The notes: generated by a model not told the origin, from the letters alone. A DNA stretch of 64,000 nucleotides from Epithemia pelagica (GCA_946965045.2 OX337238.1:1116001-1180000), one strand, 5' to 3'; positions 21,118 through 32,625 are shown, counted from the stretch's first letter. Made by a program: numbers and translations.

Positions 21118-21869
21118 GATTCTCACCGAAAACTAGGTGGTGAAACCTACAACTCATCGAATGATGCTAGTATTTTATGGCATCCGATGACATTTTCCTA
21201 AAAGTGAGAAAAGAATGTCGGCATGCTCGCGAAACTATAAATTTGGCCACGGCATGCTCGCAGTGCACGCGTTATCGGCGACCGCTCGGATATTAACTAT
21301 GGCCCAACACGTGCGCGCCCAAAACTATCAAGTGCGCGCCTCTACTATCCGAGTACGCGCATCCACGATTCGACCTAACGGTCTATGTAATCAAAGCACG
21401 AATCACGATCACGCGAGACCATAACTCTGTTCCCACAAATCCAAGAATGCAAACAGCAACGCGCCCAGGACAAGACTTATACCACGACAAAGCAAGAGCT
21501 GTTGCATCCCATACATGTTATCCATCACCCTATACATTCAATACACACCAATGCTGGTCTACTCCAACCAGTGAGGACCTATCACACCAGATCCATGGCC
21601 GTATACAAGAGCCAGGACTTCGGCACCATCAACCACCTTAGTTAGTAATCGTCTCACAATCAATAATATCACCATTTTAACACTCATCTTAAGACTAACC
21701 TCTTATCAGTGGACCGACTGCCCCCACCCACGGCGGACTTCGACTTGCAACTCTTCTCTGACCCGTGGAGGATTGTTGTATCGGTTGGTGATTCGATTGT
21801 CGGCTCAGCGAGCCTTTTACCTATCCTACCTATCTGTCTAACCCCTGTTGAATCGAGAGAAGTTTATCA
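21112..21869 (+). repeat. 3' LTR of element 1
   Basis: 758 bp, differing from the 5' LTR at three positions I could see (TATGTAA versus TATATAA, CTGG versus CCGG, ATTCG versus ATTCA). Followed by the second TTTGC. Confidence 0.95.
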
Positions 21870-21874
21870 TTTGC

Positions 21875-22780
21875 AAGGACATCCCAATAATACAAGAATC
21901 TCATGAAAGGGCGTTTCAATGAGAACGGCCCCGAAGATTGAGCTCTTCAAATGAAGCAATGGGGAGGAACATATTGACACAGAGACTGGAGTCATCCCAC
22001 AGGACAGGCCAATCACCCTTCCCCCTGTTGTTGCAGTTCTGTCTGAGACCTCTCAGAGGATGCGCATACTGCATCTTGTAGAGAGCGCGACATCTACCAA
22101 TTTTCCAGCTATCCTTAAACATAGATATCTCTCGCTCTTTTCAAATGGGCGACGTACTCTTACGACTTACGAAAGATTTTCTTCGGATCTCCTATCTCCA
22201 ATCGGTTGGTGATATTGTACAAGTGTTGGGAGTAGAGGCATTAATTTTCATCACTGCTTAGCGATAATCCGATGCCTATTAAAAATCAGGAGCAGCTAGT
22301 AGCTATTCATGCTAAGGTAATTTGCCGTCCCGGCTTCGAAAACCACATTTTCTTTCGAAGACGCTGTTGCGATCGTTCTGCGGTGGCGGCGAACCTGACC
22401 CTGTGGTGATGACTCCATGGTGATCTCGGCATCTATGCGGTTTGCCTACTTCTCGCCATCGCAAAGAAGTCAAAACGAAGAAACAGATGGTCTTATGAAC
22501 AGGTTGATGTCGCACTCCCAGAAAGAAGTGCGTCCGAGTCCGAAATGGAAAGAATGAGGATGACATCATCCTCATCTCTTTTGATCTTGATCTTGGTCTT
22601 GGTCCCGGATGTCGACATTCATCGTGTGACGTGTTGTGGGACACAAGCCAAGAGACAAGATCGGAGATCATTGAGGGTGACTCGATCAGGTGTGTAGTTG
22701 GTCGAACGAAAGAGGCCATATTCTCTCATTATCTTTTGCTTTATACAAGCCAAATAACCATCTGAGTTTTCCTGTCCAAA
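21875..22780. other. Intergenic, no gene seen
   Basis: About 0.9 kb between element 1 and the NAD(P)-binding protein gene. Short frames only. GATCTTGATCTTGGTC-type short repeats lie near 22580-22600. Confidence 0.5.
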
Positions 22781-23650
22781 ATGTTCCAACTTTGGTTCTT
22801 ATCCGTGACGTGCTTGCTGCTGCTTTCTCGCGGCGCCCTCTCGTTTTCCCCCGTTGCGTCGTCATCGGCATTCTATGGCTCAAGCTCGAGTTCAACGGCT
22901 CTCTGCATGAAGACGATTGCCGTGATTGGTGCATCTGGATTAACGTCGCAAGAATGCATCTTTCAAGCATTGGAAGAGGGGAACAAAGTGGTGGGTTTGA
23001 CTCGAAATCCGTCCAACGTGGTGATTCCCCAAGGCTCTGGTGGCGACAAAGCAGGCCAACCCTTTAACAACGACAATCTGACCTTGATTGGTGGAGATGT
23101 GACGAAAAAAGAAGATGTTGACAAAGTGTTTGCCGGAAACAAAGTGGACGGAGTCATTGTTGGTTTGGGAGGTAAAACCTCTGACGTTGGTGACACTATG
23201 TTGCGCGTCGGAACCGCCAACGTGATTGCTGCCATGAAGGAAAACGACTGCAAACGTTTGGCTGTTGTGACATCCATTGGTACTGGAGATTCAGAAAACC
23301 AAGCACCCTTTTTCTTCAAGGTCTTGATGTGGACTGCCATGAAAAAGATTTTCGAAGACAAGAATGCTCAAGAACAAGTAGTGCAAGCGGAAGGCGATGC
23401 CCTGGAATGGTGCTTGGTCCGACCGGGTGGTCTGACGGTAGAACCTCCTACTGGCATTATCAATGTTATCAAGGGAGAAGCAGGATCCATTGCACGTGCC
23501 GATGTAGCTACCTTCTGTCTCGATGCTGTAACAGAACCTGACTTTCCTTATTTGCAACAAGCACCATGCATTAGTTCGGTTGGTGGCACATCCTGGACCA
23601 AGGATCGATCGGCCAAGGCTCGTGGAGAGGAAGAGAAGACAAGTGCGTAA
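22781..23650 (+). CDS. Plastid-targeted NAD(P)-binding (NmrA-like/atypical SDR) protein
   Basis: 289-aa protein. The first about 22 residues are a hydrophobic signal peptide ending ALSF|SP, which fits the ASAFAP-type site (Phe at +1) of bipartite plastid precursors in algae with secondary red plastids. A serine-rich transit-peptide-like stretch follows. The mature part starts near residue 43 with a Rossmann beta strand and glycine loop IGASGLTS, then LTLIGGDVT, GVIVGLGG and RLAVVTSIGTG, the order seen in NmrA-like atypical short-chain dehydrogenases such as plant chloroplast NAD(P)-binding homologues. No classical YxxxK catalytic pair is evident, as is usual in this group. Likely a stromal redox or dinucleotide-sensing protein; substrate unknown. 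Intronless. The start is fixed by the signal peptide. Confidence 0.85.
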   Translation: MFQLWFLSVTCLLLLSRGALSFSPVASSSAFYGSSSSSTALCMKTIAVIGASGLTSQECIFQALEEGNKVVGLTRNPSNVVIPQGSGGDKAGQPFNNDNLTLIGGDVTKKEDVDKVFAGNKVDGVIVGLGGKTSDVGDTMLRVGTANVIAAMKENDCKRLAVVTSIGTGDSENQAPFFFKVLMWTAMKKIFEDKNAQEQVVQAEGDALEWCLVRPGGLTVEPPTGIINVIKGEAGSIARADVATFCLDAVTEPDFPYLQQAPCISSVGGTSWTKDRSAKARGEEEKTSA

Positions 23651-24193
23651 GAATGGATTCCTTTCGAAACGTTGATTTGTACTGGTGACAACGCATGGTG
23701 CGGTAATGCGTAGTTTAGAATTAGTGAATGATCGTAAGGAAAGAATTTTCCGATCAAGTCGATCTTGATCTCTGTCTCGGGTGTGCACTTTGTATGAGTT
23801 GCATGCCTAATCTAACGTCAAAGTAAGGAACAACACGATGCAACTAGCAACTCAATGATTACCAAACAACGATGCACGCAGTTTCTCTCAATGAAGGGAG
23901 ATATACGCAGTCTACTAGTGAAACAGTCCTTCAACCTGGAAACAATCAATGTCTACAATTTACGGGAGAAAGCATCCAGTGGCAATTGACACCTCCATCT
24001 TGACTCTTTTCGCGGCGAAATGATTTTAAACTGAACTGGTCGCAGCATGACATATATGGCTATTCTCTATTCTCCGTTTTCCAATGTCTCGAGTATATTT
24101 TCAAGTTCTCAAATCTGATTCCACTATGTCAGTCTTTTTGCTACCCACTGTGGCCGTCAAGGACTTGTGGTTTACGTTGTTCTTCAAGAGATT
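23651..24193. other. Intergenic, no gene seen
   Basis: About 0.54 kb between the plastid protein gene and the kelch remnant. No recognisable coding or RNA feature. Confidence 0.5.
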
Positions 24194-24715
24194 TCAGAAA
24201 AGGTGTATTTGTTCCAGTGATTCCGAGCATTTTCTAACAAAAAGAAAATATTTTTGTGTTCTTGTCCACCAATGGAAATGGAATGTATTCATATGGACCC
24301 CTTCGATTTCCACGACAACCATACTGTGTCCAACCCTCGCGTCCAGCATTCGTGCCAAGTTCCACATTTTGTTCCGCTTTGTGTCAAGGATTTCCACATT
24401 TTGGTTAGGCCTGGTGTTATAGCCTCCGGCTACCACAAACCAATTTCCAAGGTTGGCAACAGCGGCGAATCGCGAAGAACAAGGCCCTTATGAAAATTAT
24501 TCCACAGACGCCACCAAATTCAAGTCATTGTGTCCACCAACAACATAGATGCTCGGTCCAATGCCAGCCGTTCCACAAAGATCTCGAGCATCATTCAGAG
24601 ACGGCCCCATAATGGCACAGTGTTTGGTATCCCACCGACCACTGCAGTGGGCATATTCATAGCATGCAGTCACCGTGACCCTTCCATCAGTGGAGGCACC
24701 TGTTAGGTTCTCCAT
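24194..24715 (-). pseudogene. Kelch-repeat protein remnant
   Basis: Minus-strand frames encode kelch-like blades in two different phases: IYVVGGHNDLNLVASVE ending in TAA near 24497, and further on FVVAGGYNTRPNQNVEILD then MLDARVGHSMVVVE. The double-glycine after a hydrophobic strand and the VE..D pattern are kelch hallmarks. Between them the frame must shift (24437-24500) and a stop intervenes, so it cannot encode one beta-propeller. Only about two blades are left. It starts (24715) about 260 bp head-to-head from the HNH-type gene. A true gene with an unusual tiny intron is less likely. Confidence 0.6.
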
Positions 24716-24972
24716 CGTACTTGTTCGGGTCTGATACTATCGTTGTGCCGCCCGGGTTTGGAAAGGCAAGCCATCCCAGATGCCTCCGTATGTTTGAGGG
24801 TGAACATCACGGAGCACGGACGCCAGTCGCAAACACGTTTGAAGTGCGACTGGGATTTGCTTCAAACGCGCGCGCGACGAACGAAACAGACCAGCAACCA
24901 GCACATAAATTATTCGTCGCGTCAATTGTGCACTCACAGTTTACAGTTTACCCATCGACGCTGCATGAGAGA

Positions 24973-25830
24973 ATGAGTAACGGGGAAGATTTGACGCTTC
25001 AGCGCTTGTGGCAAGAAGAAGGGTTGTGTGAATCCCCTCAAGAAGCGGAAGCCATCTGGGATGAGTTTGTAACATTTGCGATAGAACAGGATGAGCATGC
25101 AGATTTGGTACAGAATGACGAAAATGCTTCCTGTACGGTCGAACCAAGACTTATGCAAGAGTCTATCTTTTCCTTAGCCATGAAAGAATACTTTGACTTG
25201 TCCAAAATCGAGAGTGCGAATTTGCTACGGCGTTGGGTCACGGAGGGCCAGGACGAAGAGGAGAAGATTGAATCGACTCCTTCCAGTGAAATGGACGACC
25301 TCTTATCAGACGTGGTAGATTTGGAGAAAGAAGGGAATGATGAATATGTCGGGGAGGGAGAATGCGAGCTGTGCGAACGGTACATTCGAATTTCCCATCA
25401 TCATTTGATTCCCCGGTCGACATGGCACCGCCTCGAACCCAAATTGTTGAATGCTGCTCAAGCCCTGCTGGAATGCGACGGTATGGAACGTGCACAAGCC
25501 ATTGCGGGAGAGGGATTGAGTCACTTGTTGGAAGAAATCCAACAATACTACTGCCGTATCCACGACCGGCCAACCGAGTCCAAACAACAAAAAACCAAAG
25601 TTGGAGGTACCACCCAAAGAAGGAGGATTGTTCGGCATTTGATACAACGAACATGCAATGTATGTCGTCCCTGCCATACGGCCATTCATCAGACCCACGA
25701 CAACCTCACATTGGCGCTTGAATACAATACCATGGACAAATTGTTGCAAGACCCAGCCATTCTCAAGTTTTCCAAATGGGCCAGCAAACAACGTGCTGGC
25801 AAGTACAGTCGCAGTCATCCTATACGATAA
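24973..25830 (+). CDS. HNH-type zinc-binding domain protein
   Basis: 285-aa protein. The N-terminal half is acidic and helical. Residues about 133-153 read CELCER..SHHHLIPRSTW and residues about 228-247 read CNVCRPCHTAIH, giving a split CxxC..HHLIPR..CxxC..H pattern of the HNH endonuclease-like fold, followed by the conserved tail YNTMDKLL..PAILKFSKWASKQR. Proteins of this type occur in fungi and stramenopiles without a known role. Zinc binding is well supported; DNA cleavage is only inferred. The open frame runs upstream to 24721 but that codon is TTG, so ATG 24973 is used. Intronless. Confidence 0.8.
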   Translation: MSNGEDLTLQRLWQEEGLCESPQEAEAIWDEFVTFAIEQDEHADLVQNDENASCTVEPRLMQESIFSLAMKEYFDLSKIESANLLRRWVTEGQDEEEKIESTPSSEMDDLLSDVVDLEKEGNDEYVGEGECELCERYIRISHHHLIPRSTWHRLEPKLLNAAQALLECDGMERAQAIAGEGLSHLLEEIQQYYCRIHDRPTESKQQKTKVGGTTQRRRIVRHLIQRTCNVCRPCHTAIHQTHDNLTLALEYNTMDKLLQDPAILKFSKWASKQRAGKYSRSHPIR

Positions 25831-26750
25831 TGGTCTTCTCGGAGGGAAACATTTACGATTGTTCTCCTTGGACAAGGATTTGGCTCAATTTTGTTCCAGT
25901 TCCATCTCATTCTCGACTTTGCAAAAGCTGATATGACAGATCGTTGATATTTTCGGTTTGAAAACAACAGGTCTTGATTCTGGTGAATTGGGATGACCGT
26001 CCCCGGAGGGAGGGCATCGTTCTGCTTCCTCGTGATAGATAACACATTTTGGCGAAGGAGAATCAATGCCCCGCGAGCTTAAAGGTTATTTATTGTTTCG
26101 TTACAGTGCATTTGCCGTGACCACATATCTCCCATTCCTTCCTCCAAAGTCGCGTCCTGTAGAAGCAGGTAGAGCTAGGAGATGGTTCGACTAGGACTAG
26201 ATATCCGTGTATCTAGTTGCTTTTTCTCCAACACATTCGCTTTTGCTCGACTACGAATACGAATAGGGGAAAAGGTCCGTGGTCCGTTGTTCGATTTGAT
26301 CGCGGATGTTCCTTCTGAAGCTGGTTCCGTAAAAGCAACTCAGCACGAACTCTTCGTTGTTCGCAAGGCTTCCTCGTGTCGGGCACTTATCCATTGGCAA
26401 TTGACAGTGCACTAAGCCTCTCGTGCGAATTACCGTCATTTTTTGTCGGCATCTTTTTTAACCGAAGAAACAACGATTCTGAAGATTCAGCAATCGCCAT
26501 GACTTTTAGAAACTGCATGGCCTGACTAAAACTCTGGATATTGGGTACCTGAGAAATCTAACCCTTGTTCTTCCAGTGATGATGTTGTCATCATGTTGTT
26601 ACATGACGGAGTCTGCCATTGGATGTTGGATGGTCTGTATGGACAAGAAAAATGTAGAACATTACTATGGCGGCTTCCGTCAATATGCTTTAGGAGAGAC
26701 ATGTAATATTGTTCCCTCTTCGTGGTTCCCAAAGATGAGGCGAAAATTGC
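25831..26750. other. Intergenic between convergent genes, no gene seen
   Basis: 0.9 kb between the ends of the HNH-type gene and the aldo/keto reductase. No recognisable feature. Confidence 0.5.
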
Positions 26751-27686
26751 CTACAAAGCAGGCATACCCAAATATTCGGAAAATTGTTTCAATTCATCCT
26801 CGGAATGGAAGAAGACTTCGCCTCCCTGAAGACGTTCCATAATCGCAACATCTTCTGCCATGTGCTGTTTCGACGTAGTCCCTGACAGCGGAGTTATGTA
26901 TCCAGTTGACATGAGGAAGGCAAACATCATGGTTTGGGGTGTCAATCCATGTTTGTCGGCAAGGTCTCGAATTCCTTGATTATGAGCCAGGGCACGTCGA
27001 TTCGCGGTAAGAGTCCAAAACGACTGGTACCAGATCGAATGTTCCTTGCAGAATTTTCTCAGTTTGGTATCGAACCCGGTTTCAGCATGAAAACGATTCT
27101 GCGCAACACTTGGTTTCACTCGTGCCATTTCATAGAGAGTCGTGAACTGCAGGTAATTGCTATTCGAAAGCCCTAACCGACGAACTTTACCCTCATCCAC
27201 AAAGGATTCCATGACTCGCCATACTTCCATCGTTTGCTCCATGGTGTTTAGGGGTGAGTGCAACACTAGGCAATCAAGATAGTCAGTCTTCAGGTTAGTC
27301 AAGCTGACAGCCAACGATGTTCGCACCTGATCTTCCAAAGGAGATTGGGGGTCATACGGGATATTATTAGGATCTTGTCCGCCGAATGGGGTGAATTTGG
27401 TCTGAAGGTAAAACTCTTCTCGAGGCAACTTCAGTTGGGATGCGGCTTGGGACCATCCTTCACCGACACCGCTTTCATTGTAATGGCGAGGTTGACACGC
27501 CGTATCAATGAAACGAAAGCCAGCATGTACAGCCTGGTTTACAAATTCCGCGGTTTGCTCCTTTTTCCAAGCGGTTCCATAGACGAGAAAAGGCTTGTTG
27601 TGTGCAATGATGCGCTGCGCAGAATGGGCAGTGGCCATCCCTGATACAACAGCCTTTTGACTCAGTACCTTCGAAGCGCGAAGCAT
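26751..27686 (-). CDS. Aldo/keto reductase
   Basis: 311-aa NAD(P)H-dependent oxidoreductase of the aldo/keto reductase superfamily (TIM barrel). The catalytic tetrad is visible: Asp in FIDTACQ, Tyr in RHYNE, Lys in LQTKF and His in CLVLHSP. Cofactor-end motifs LGLSNSN and TPLSGTTS follow. The first about 25 residues (MLRASKVLSQKAVV) are basic and lack acidic residues, so a mitochondrial presequence is possible. The family reduces carbonyl compounds; the substrate cannot be read from sequence. Intronless. Start ATG at 27686. Confidence 0.92.
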   Translation of the reverse strand: MLRASKVLSQKAVVSGMATAHSAQRIIAHNKPFLVYGTAWKKEQTAEFVNQAVHAGFRFIDTACQPRHYNESGVGEGWSQAASQLKLPREEFYLQTKFTPFGGQDPNNIPYDPQSPLEDQVRTSLAVSLTNLKTDYLDCLVLHSPLNTMEQTMEVWRVMESFVDEGKVRRLGLSNSNYLQFTTLYEMARVKPSVAQNRFHAETGFDTKLRKFCKEHSIWYQSFWTLTANRRALAHNQGIRDLADKHGLTPQTMMFAFLMSTGYITPLSGTTSKQHMAEDVAIMERLQGGEVFFHSEDELKQFSEYLGMPAL

Positions 27687-27782
27687 CTGTTCCTGTAAGA
27701 CGGCAACGCAATTCGGTGAACAACAGCAGGATCAACAAACGAACATGTGAGCCATATCTTCCACCACCAGGAACAACATTCG

Positions 27783-27995
27783 TCACATATCTGATGTGCT
27801 TGCCTCGGATGACAGTAAAAAGAAATATAAACTGATAAAAAGTCCGACCAACACCAAAGTCACAATATGGGTGTATTGCATTACCAAGAACTTGTTGGGT
27901 TGGAAGGAGATCTTTGCCTCCTTTAGTTTTGTGCGTTGTTCAGATCCTGCAACGTTGCCGGGAGACTTTTTGCGTTGACGAGCCGACTGGTTCAT
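27783..27995 (-). CDS. Small tail-anchored membrane protein
   Basis: 70-aa frame from ATG 27995. A basic hydrophilic N-terminus (MNQSARQRKK) is followed by one strong membrane helix near the C-terminus (about residues 42-62, HIVTLVLVGLFISLYFFLL) and a short tail. This is the layout of tail-anchored ER proteins of the RAMP4 or Sec61-beta size class, but no diagnostic motif of either is visible. The frame is open much further upstream (to 28286), so a longer product or an upstream exon is possible. It lies 96 bp upstream of the aldo/keto reductase start on the same strand. Confidence 0.5.
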   Translation of the reverse strand: MNQSARQRKKSPGNVAGSEQRTKLKEAKISFQPNKFLVMQYTHIVTLVLVGLFISLYFFLLSSEASTSDM

Positions 27996-28394
27996 ATGAA
28001 CTCTAGGATTGATGAGGGATGAGGAAAAGGAAAGAGCTCGACGATGAACTGCGAAAAACAAACTCAAATTAATCAAAACCAACATGTGGATTACGGAGAG
28101 CACAAAGACAGGTCGCTTGGGGTTCGGTGGTCTCTTGTTTGAATAAACACAATGACATCCAACTCTGAGGTCTGAGAAAGATCGCAGGATGAGAAGATTC
28201 GCGCAGGATATATTGCTATCGATGCTACCCGGCGAATGCACCGTCGCCAACACACAAATGCAGCACCAGTTGTTTCGAGACAACAATCACTTCGATAACT
28301 CGAACGTGTTTGTAACTAAACATACTTCATCTTCATTGCACGTAGTTATGCCACAGTTTTTTAACCTCTACTAATTCGATACTAATGTTACAGA
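27996..28394. other. Short intergenic region
   Basis: Contains the upstream extension of the small membrane protein frame and the 3' flank of the next minus-strand gene. Nothing else seen. Confidence 0.4.
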
Positions 28395-29673
28395 TTAGTC
28401 TACAAGGCCTTGTGCACGAAGCTTTGTACAGGCACGTTCGAGGCCAAGGTGACGGCAGGCACCGACTCCATGAGCATTGACAAGTGACTCCGAGATACGG
28501 TAAGTGGAAGCTCGTTGAGCAATATCCTCTGACGCCGTCATTAAAACTCTCAGACATTCCGCAGCTTGAGACGCTTCGTGAGGGCGCTCGCCGGCAGCGC
28601 TCAATTCGCTCGAGAAAGCCTCCACAACCGAGTCGGATGCAAGATGACCATGTTCTTTGAGTAACCCACAGAGCTGGGCATCATGAGCAAGCGTAGTAAG
28701 GCAATTGCCCAACACAATGAAGGACATGCGACGCATTCGCGATACATGCTCCTTTTCAATGACACTCATTTCGAAGCTGTCCTCTTCCGGAGAAGGGCTT
28801 GTTTGAACGAGTTCCAAGAGGGTGGATGAGATGAGCTTATTGGAAAGAATCATTCGAGCAGCATAGCCTTTGTTCTCAATAGATCCTGATAGCTTTTCCA
28901 AGCTCTCCATAGCTAAAAGACGAGTGTCGTGTCGGTCTTGCTTGAGGAGTCCCTCAGCGATTTCTACGCCTTCAAGGGTAGCGGCTTGCGCATCTTTAGG
29001 TTCCATTTTGGGGATGCATCGAGGCATCGGGAAAGATCGTTTAAGTTTGGAAGGGGCAGAGTTGACTTTGATTCCCTTAGCCGCTCGAAGGACAGACTTC
29101 GCTGCTTGACAGTACGAATAGCAGCATCCAGCTACCCTTTGAACCTCAACGAGGACATGGTTTGGTCCGTTTTCCCCTGCCCACAACCTAATCGCAAACT
29201 TAACATTGTCCTCAGTTTCGACATCAACAGCAGCCTGATTGTCAATGATTCAATGTGAGCATCACGAATCAAAATAAGTCGTGTACGCCAAACTTCGTCG
29301 CCCTTGGACTCACCTCTTCCTTTTGGTAGGAAGCCGCCATGGAACCAGTTCGGAGACATTCCGCAATGCGATTAGCAATGTTTTGAGTTGAATCGTTAAC
29401 AAAAACATGTGTACGTTCAACTACGTAGATTTCAGGGATAGGTTTCAGTGTTCCTACATTCAACGTTGAGTCCTTTCCTTCGTGATTGAGAGGTTTGTTG
29501 GATGTTCGTGGAACAGTCGATCTCGATTTGGCGGAAAGAGGAGCTGGTGGCATTAGCAGAGTTGGAGTCAATGGCTTCACTGCCATGCTCCGCATACGCG
29601 GTGTATCTTCAATGATGTTTCTATCTTGGCCATCATTGCCATTCATCATTCTCATGTGATTATTGTTCATCAT
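28395..29673 (-). CDS. Helical-repeat (armadillo-like) protein, function unknown
   Basis: Two exons: 29673-29314 (120 codons) and 29234-28395. The 79-nt intron (GTGAGT..ATCAG, phase 0) joins KEE to AAVDVETEDNVKF, giving 399 aa. The N-terminus is Asn/Met-rich and disordered. A compact region (about residues 85-165) contains ECLRTGSMAA, EDNVKFAIRLW and RVAGCCYSYCQAAKSVLRAA. I have the impression of this block recurring in diatom proteins but cannot name the family. The remainder (about 200-395) is a series of amphipathic helices with Leu/Ala periodicity, compatible with armadillo/HEAT repeats and so with a scaffold role. Start ATG at 29673. Confidence 0.75.
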
Positions 29674-30766
29674 GTTTTTCTAGGGCACGGTATTGTATGC
29701 GCCTTGACCATCGATATTGACCGCTAAAATTGTGGGTCGTGGTTCGGTCATTCGTCCGGTTTTTGCTGAGCGCACGTGACGAACAGTTCGGAAATCGCTT
29801 ACTGCCTTGCTAGCTGGCTGTCTTCGACAGAGTTCGAAGTTCGAATACAACAAGCACTCCCGCGGCTTCACGACGCTTCGACAGGAATCGCATTTCTTTT
29901 TCGCTGAATAGAGACATTATGAAGACATCTTTAACTTAACAACTACTAACAGACGAATATGTCTTCCCGGGTGTTGTATAGGAACATTGTGTACCTCCAG
30001 ACATTGTTGTTTGTTTAAGTACATTGTACTTAATAAGCGCAGACGTCGTCAAGAGGCCTGTTGTTCTCGACTGTTCCACCTGCAACAACACGCCCGTACT
30101 CTTTACCCATAGAGTGGACAATATTCCATAGTATGTAATCTCCAGAGCGTTCATGCCCACAAGATGGCAGACTTTTTGTATTGATAAGTGCTTCATAAAA
30201 TGAATATAATCGCTGAGAAGTTTGGAAGTTTGGCGGTTAAGAGTTCGCGATGTTGCCGACGCCAAAATGAAACTGCGACTGCCTCTTGGAAGAATTATTG
30301 GAAACGTTGTATCGCTTTGGGATTTTTCACCTTGAACACATCGTAGTCACTAGTCACACAGAGCTCCAATGACCGCGACCAAGACCAAACCTTTGTCTGG
30401 CTCCGCGATTTAGATGGAAGGGACACGAAACACCCAATCTCACATCTCACAGACAAGGTGAAAGGCATGGTCATCATGTCGGTCGCATGTATCCCCCAAT
30501 AGCCCCAGAATGACCTTTGAATTCTCTTTGCGACTTTTGAAAACCATGACCATGACCCTCTCCACTTTCTCATGAACAGGTTTGATTCATGATTAACGGT
30601 TCTAACGGAAAGGACCATTGATGTACTTGTTAATGAACCCTTATTTTAGAGCATCTGACGAAAGAAGGATCAACAACTGGTAGAGCGCACGTGGAGGTAA
30701 ACTACATACAAACAATCACTTGACAATCTTGCCCAGATCTTCCTATTTTGGAGCAACCAAAAAACC
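29674..30766. other. 1.1 kb divergent intergenic region
   Basis: Between the helical-repeat gene (minus) and sulfotransferase A (plus). Minus-strand frames at 29936-30265 and 30295-30618 have no recognisable content and are judged non-coding. Confidence 0.45.
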
Positions 30767-32625
30767 ATGGCGTCCCGTGCGAGATCCTCACAGACATCTA
30801 TCGAGCCTTCACCTGTCACAACAACATCCCCAACGACCAAGGAAAATGATGGTCGAGCAAGACAACGTTGTCGACGACAGTGGCTGTTGCGTGTGCTTTT
30901 GTCACTAAGCGTCTTTTTGATATCCTATCAACTATTGTGGACGTATTGGTTGGCCGGTGTTTTTGTGCCAGAATATGAAGTGGATGATATGGGACGAAAA
31001 CGATATCGCAGACATCCGGAACAGTTGTACAAGATGGACAAGACAAATAATAAAAAAGTTCCGACGTAAGTAGCTTTGTGACTGAATGGTGAAACGGAAG
31101 AGAATGGATCTTGGATAGCAATCAGATTTTGCACTAGCTGCAGTTTTCTTTCCTTTTGGTAGACGTCATGGGGATAAAAGCATACCCGCTGGCTAACCTT
31201 TTCTTCGTATCTGCATTATCTACCTTGTCTCATTGCAGAAATTACCTGGATGGGATATTGGAAGGATATTTGACGCTGATAGATATATCATTGCCACAAC
31301 AGGGTGGTCTGGTACCCCATCCCTCCAGCAATGCGACCAATTCATATCAAGGAGTCAAGGCCTCCTTCTGCCATATTGCATGGAATTTGCAGCAACGTAA
31401 TCCAAGTCAGGTTCCCCTGTTTAGGGATTTAGAAGAAGAATCCCCTCTTTGTGCCGCTACGCTGGTGCGGGATTTGGACCTTTACACGCTTGTTCAACAA
31501 GCCAAGGCCTACGATTCACATTCCCACAATTTTACTGCCACCACACCCAAGACAGGCCATCAAGTGGTATCCGTGCCAACTGCGGTTCTCTTTCACGAAA
31601 CACGATGTGGATCAACCTTGATTTCCAATTTGGTGGCGAGTAGTTTGCCAGAACAGGTTCGCAGTTACAGCGAATCCACACCTCCGCTAGCGGCACTCAT
31701 GGCTTGTGATCTCATTAAGGTTCGGCCCGATCCAAATAATCCAACCAAACGGCTTCCGTGTCACAATGAATCTCAGTTGCAGCTGATTCGGGACGTGTTT
31801 TACATGATGGGTCGCATCACACGACCGAAACGTCCCCAATACGTCTTTTACAAAATGCAATCGATTGGAGCACGGTACATTGACTTGCTCACACAAGCTC
31901 TTCCTACCGTGAAGTGGGCATTTGCTTATCGCGATTCGGTCGAAATTCTCATGTCCCATTTCAAAGATTATCAACGACAACCGGGAGGGAACGAACAGTA
32001 TCAAGATGTGGGAGACGCATTATTGTCATCATCTTCTTCGTTGTTTTCCTGGGGGAGCAGTGGCCAGCAGAACAACAAGGATGGTCACGATTCCACAAGC
32101 GGTGCACGACCCGTGTGTTTGCGGTCCTATGGCAAAACCAAGCAACATCCTACGCTGGTGAATATAGTTAAGGAACGGGCACCCGAACGCAACGTGTCGT
32201 CCTTGACAGAAGAAGAATACTGCGCTGCCTATTTGGCGAGCTTGGCTCAAGCAGCCGTGACAGAGCATGATGCTGACAGTGGCAAAGAAGACACTGGCAG
32301 CCATGCTTCCGAATTGCATCGCAAGATGATTCGTCCATCATGGTTTCTAAAGTATTCCAAACTGCCGCATGCTATCTGGGAAGACTGGTTGCCTGCCGTA
32401 TTCCACGTGGATATCACCGGGCCAATGAAAGACCGTATGCAAGCAACAGCCAATCTGTATGCGAAAAACAATGCCATCAATGGGAATGAGCAGAATAATC
32501 AAATGTGGCAAGAGGACTCTACCTTGAAACAAGCACGAGCACCAAAATCATTGAAAGAAGCAGCCAAGCTATTCATGAACCCAATTTACAAAGTCATGAA
32601 TGAAATTGAACAAGGACAACTGTAG
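30767..32625 (+). CDS. Sulfotransferase-like type II membrane protein A
   Basis: 561-aa protein from two exons, 30767-31065 and 31239-32625. The 173-nt intron (GTAAGT..TGCAG) splits a Thr codon. A cytosolic Arg-rich N-terminus is followed by a membrane segment (residues about 40-67), typical of a Golgi type II enzyme. The lumenal domain has a P-loop-like 5'-phosphosulfate-binding motif, HETRCGSTLISN (about residue 221), and a 3'-phosphate-binding motif, AYRDSVEILMSHF (about residue 330), the two PAPS contacts of sulfotransferases. A Ser-rich insertion sits near nt 32020-32060. The likely role is transfer of sulfate from PAPS to glycan or another Golgi substrate; the acceptor is unknown. A second, diverged sulfotransferase-like gene follows on the same strand. 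Confidence 0.8.

Larger units (their letters stand above)
13570..21869 (+). mobile_element. Copia-type LTR retrotransposon, element 1 (complete, TSD TTTGC)
   Basis: 8,300-bp element bounded by two 758-bp LTRs (TGTTAG...TTATCA) and flanked by a perfect 5-bp target-site duplication, TTTGC, at 13565-13569 and 21870-21874. Order inside: primer-binding site, an extra ORF (ORF1), a short repeat-rich leader, a gag-protease-integrase-RT-RNase H polyprotein frame, a G-rich polypurine tract, and the 3' LTR. Integrase before RT makes it Ty1/Copia. The protease-region motif and overall look match diatom CoDi elements (from memory). I count 3 substitutions between its LTRs, so it is a recent insertion. 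The polyprotein frame is broken by one TGA. Element 2 at 47633-55952 is its sister copy; the 20-bp length difference is one indel upstream of gag. Confidence 0.95.

Noticed and set aside
29936-30618. Minus-strand frames upstream of the helical-repeat gene
   Set aside because: No domain, no splice sites that link them to a neighbour.
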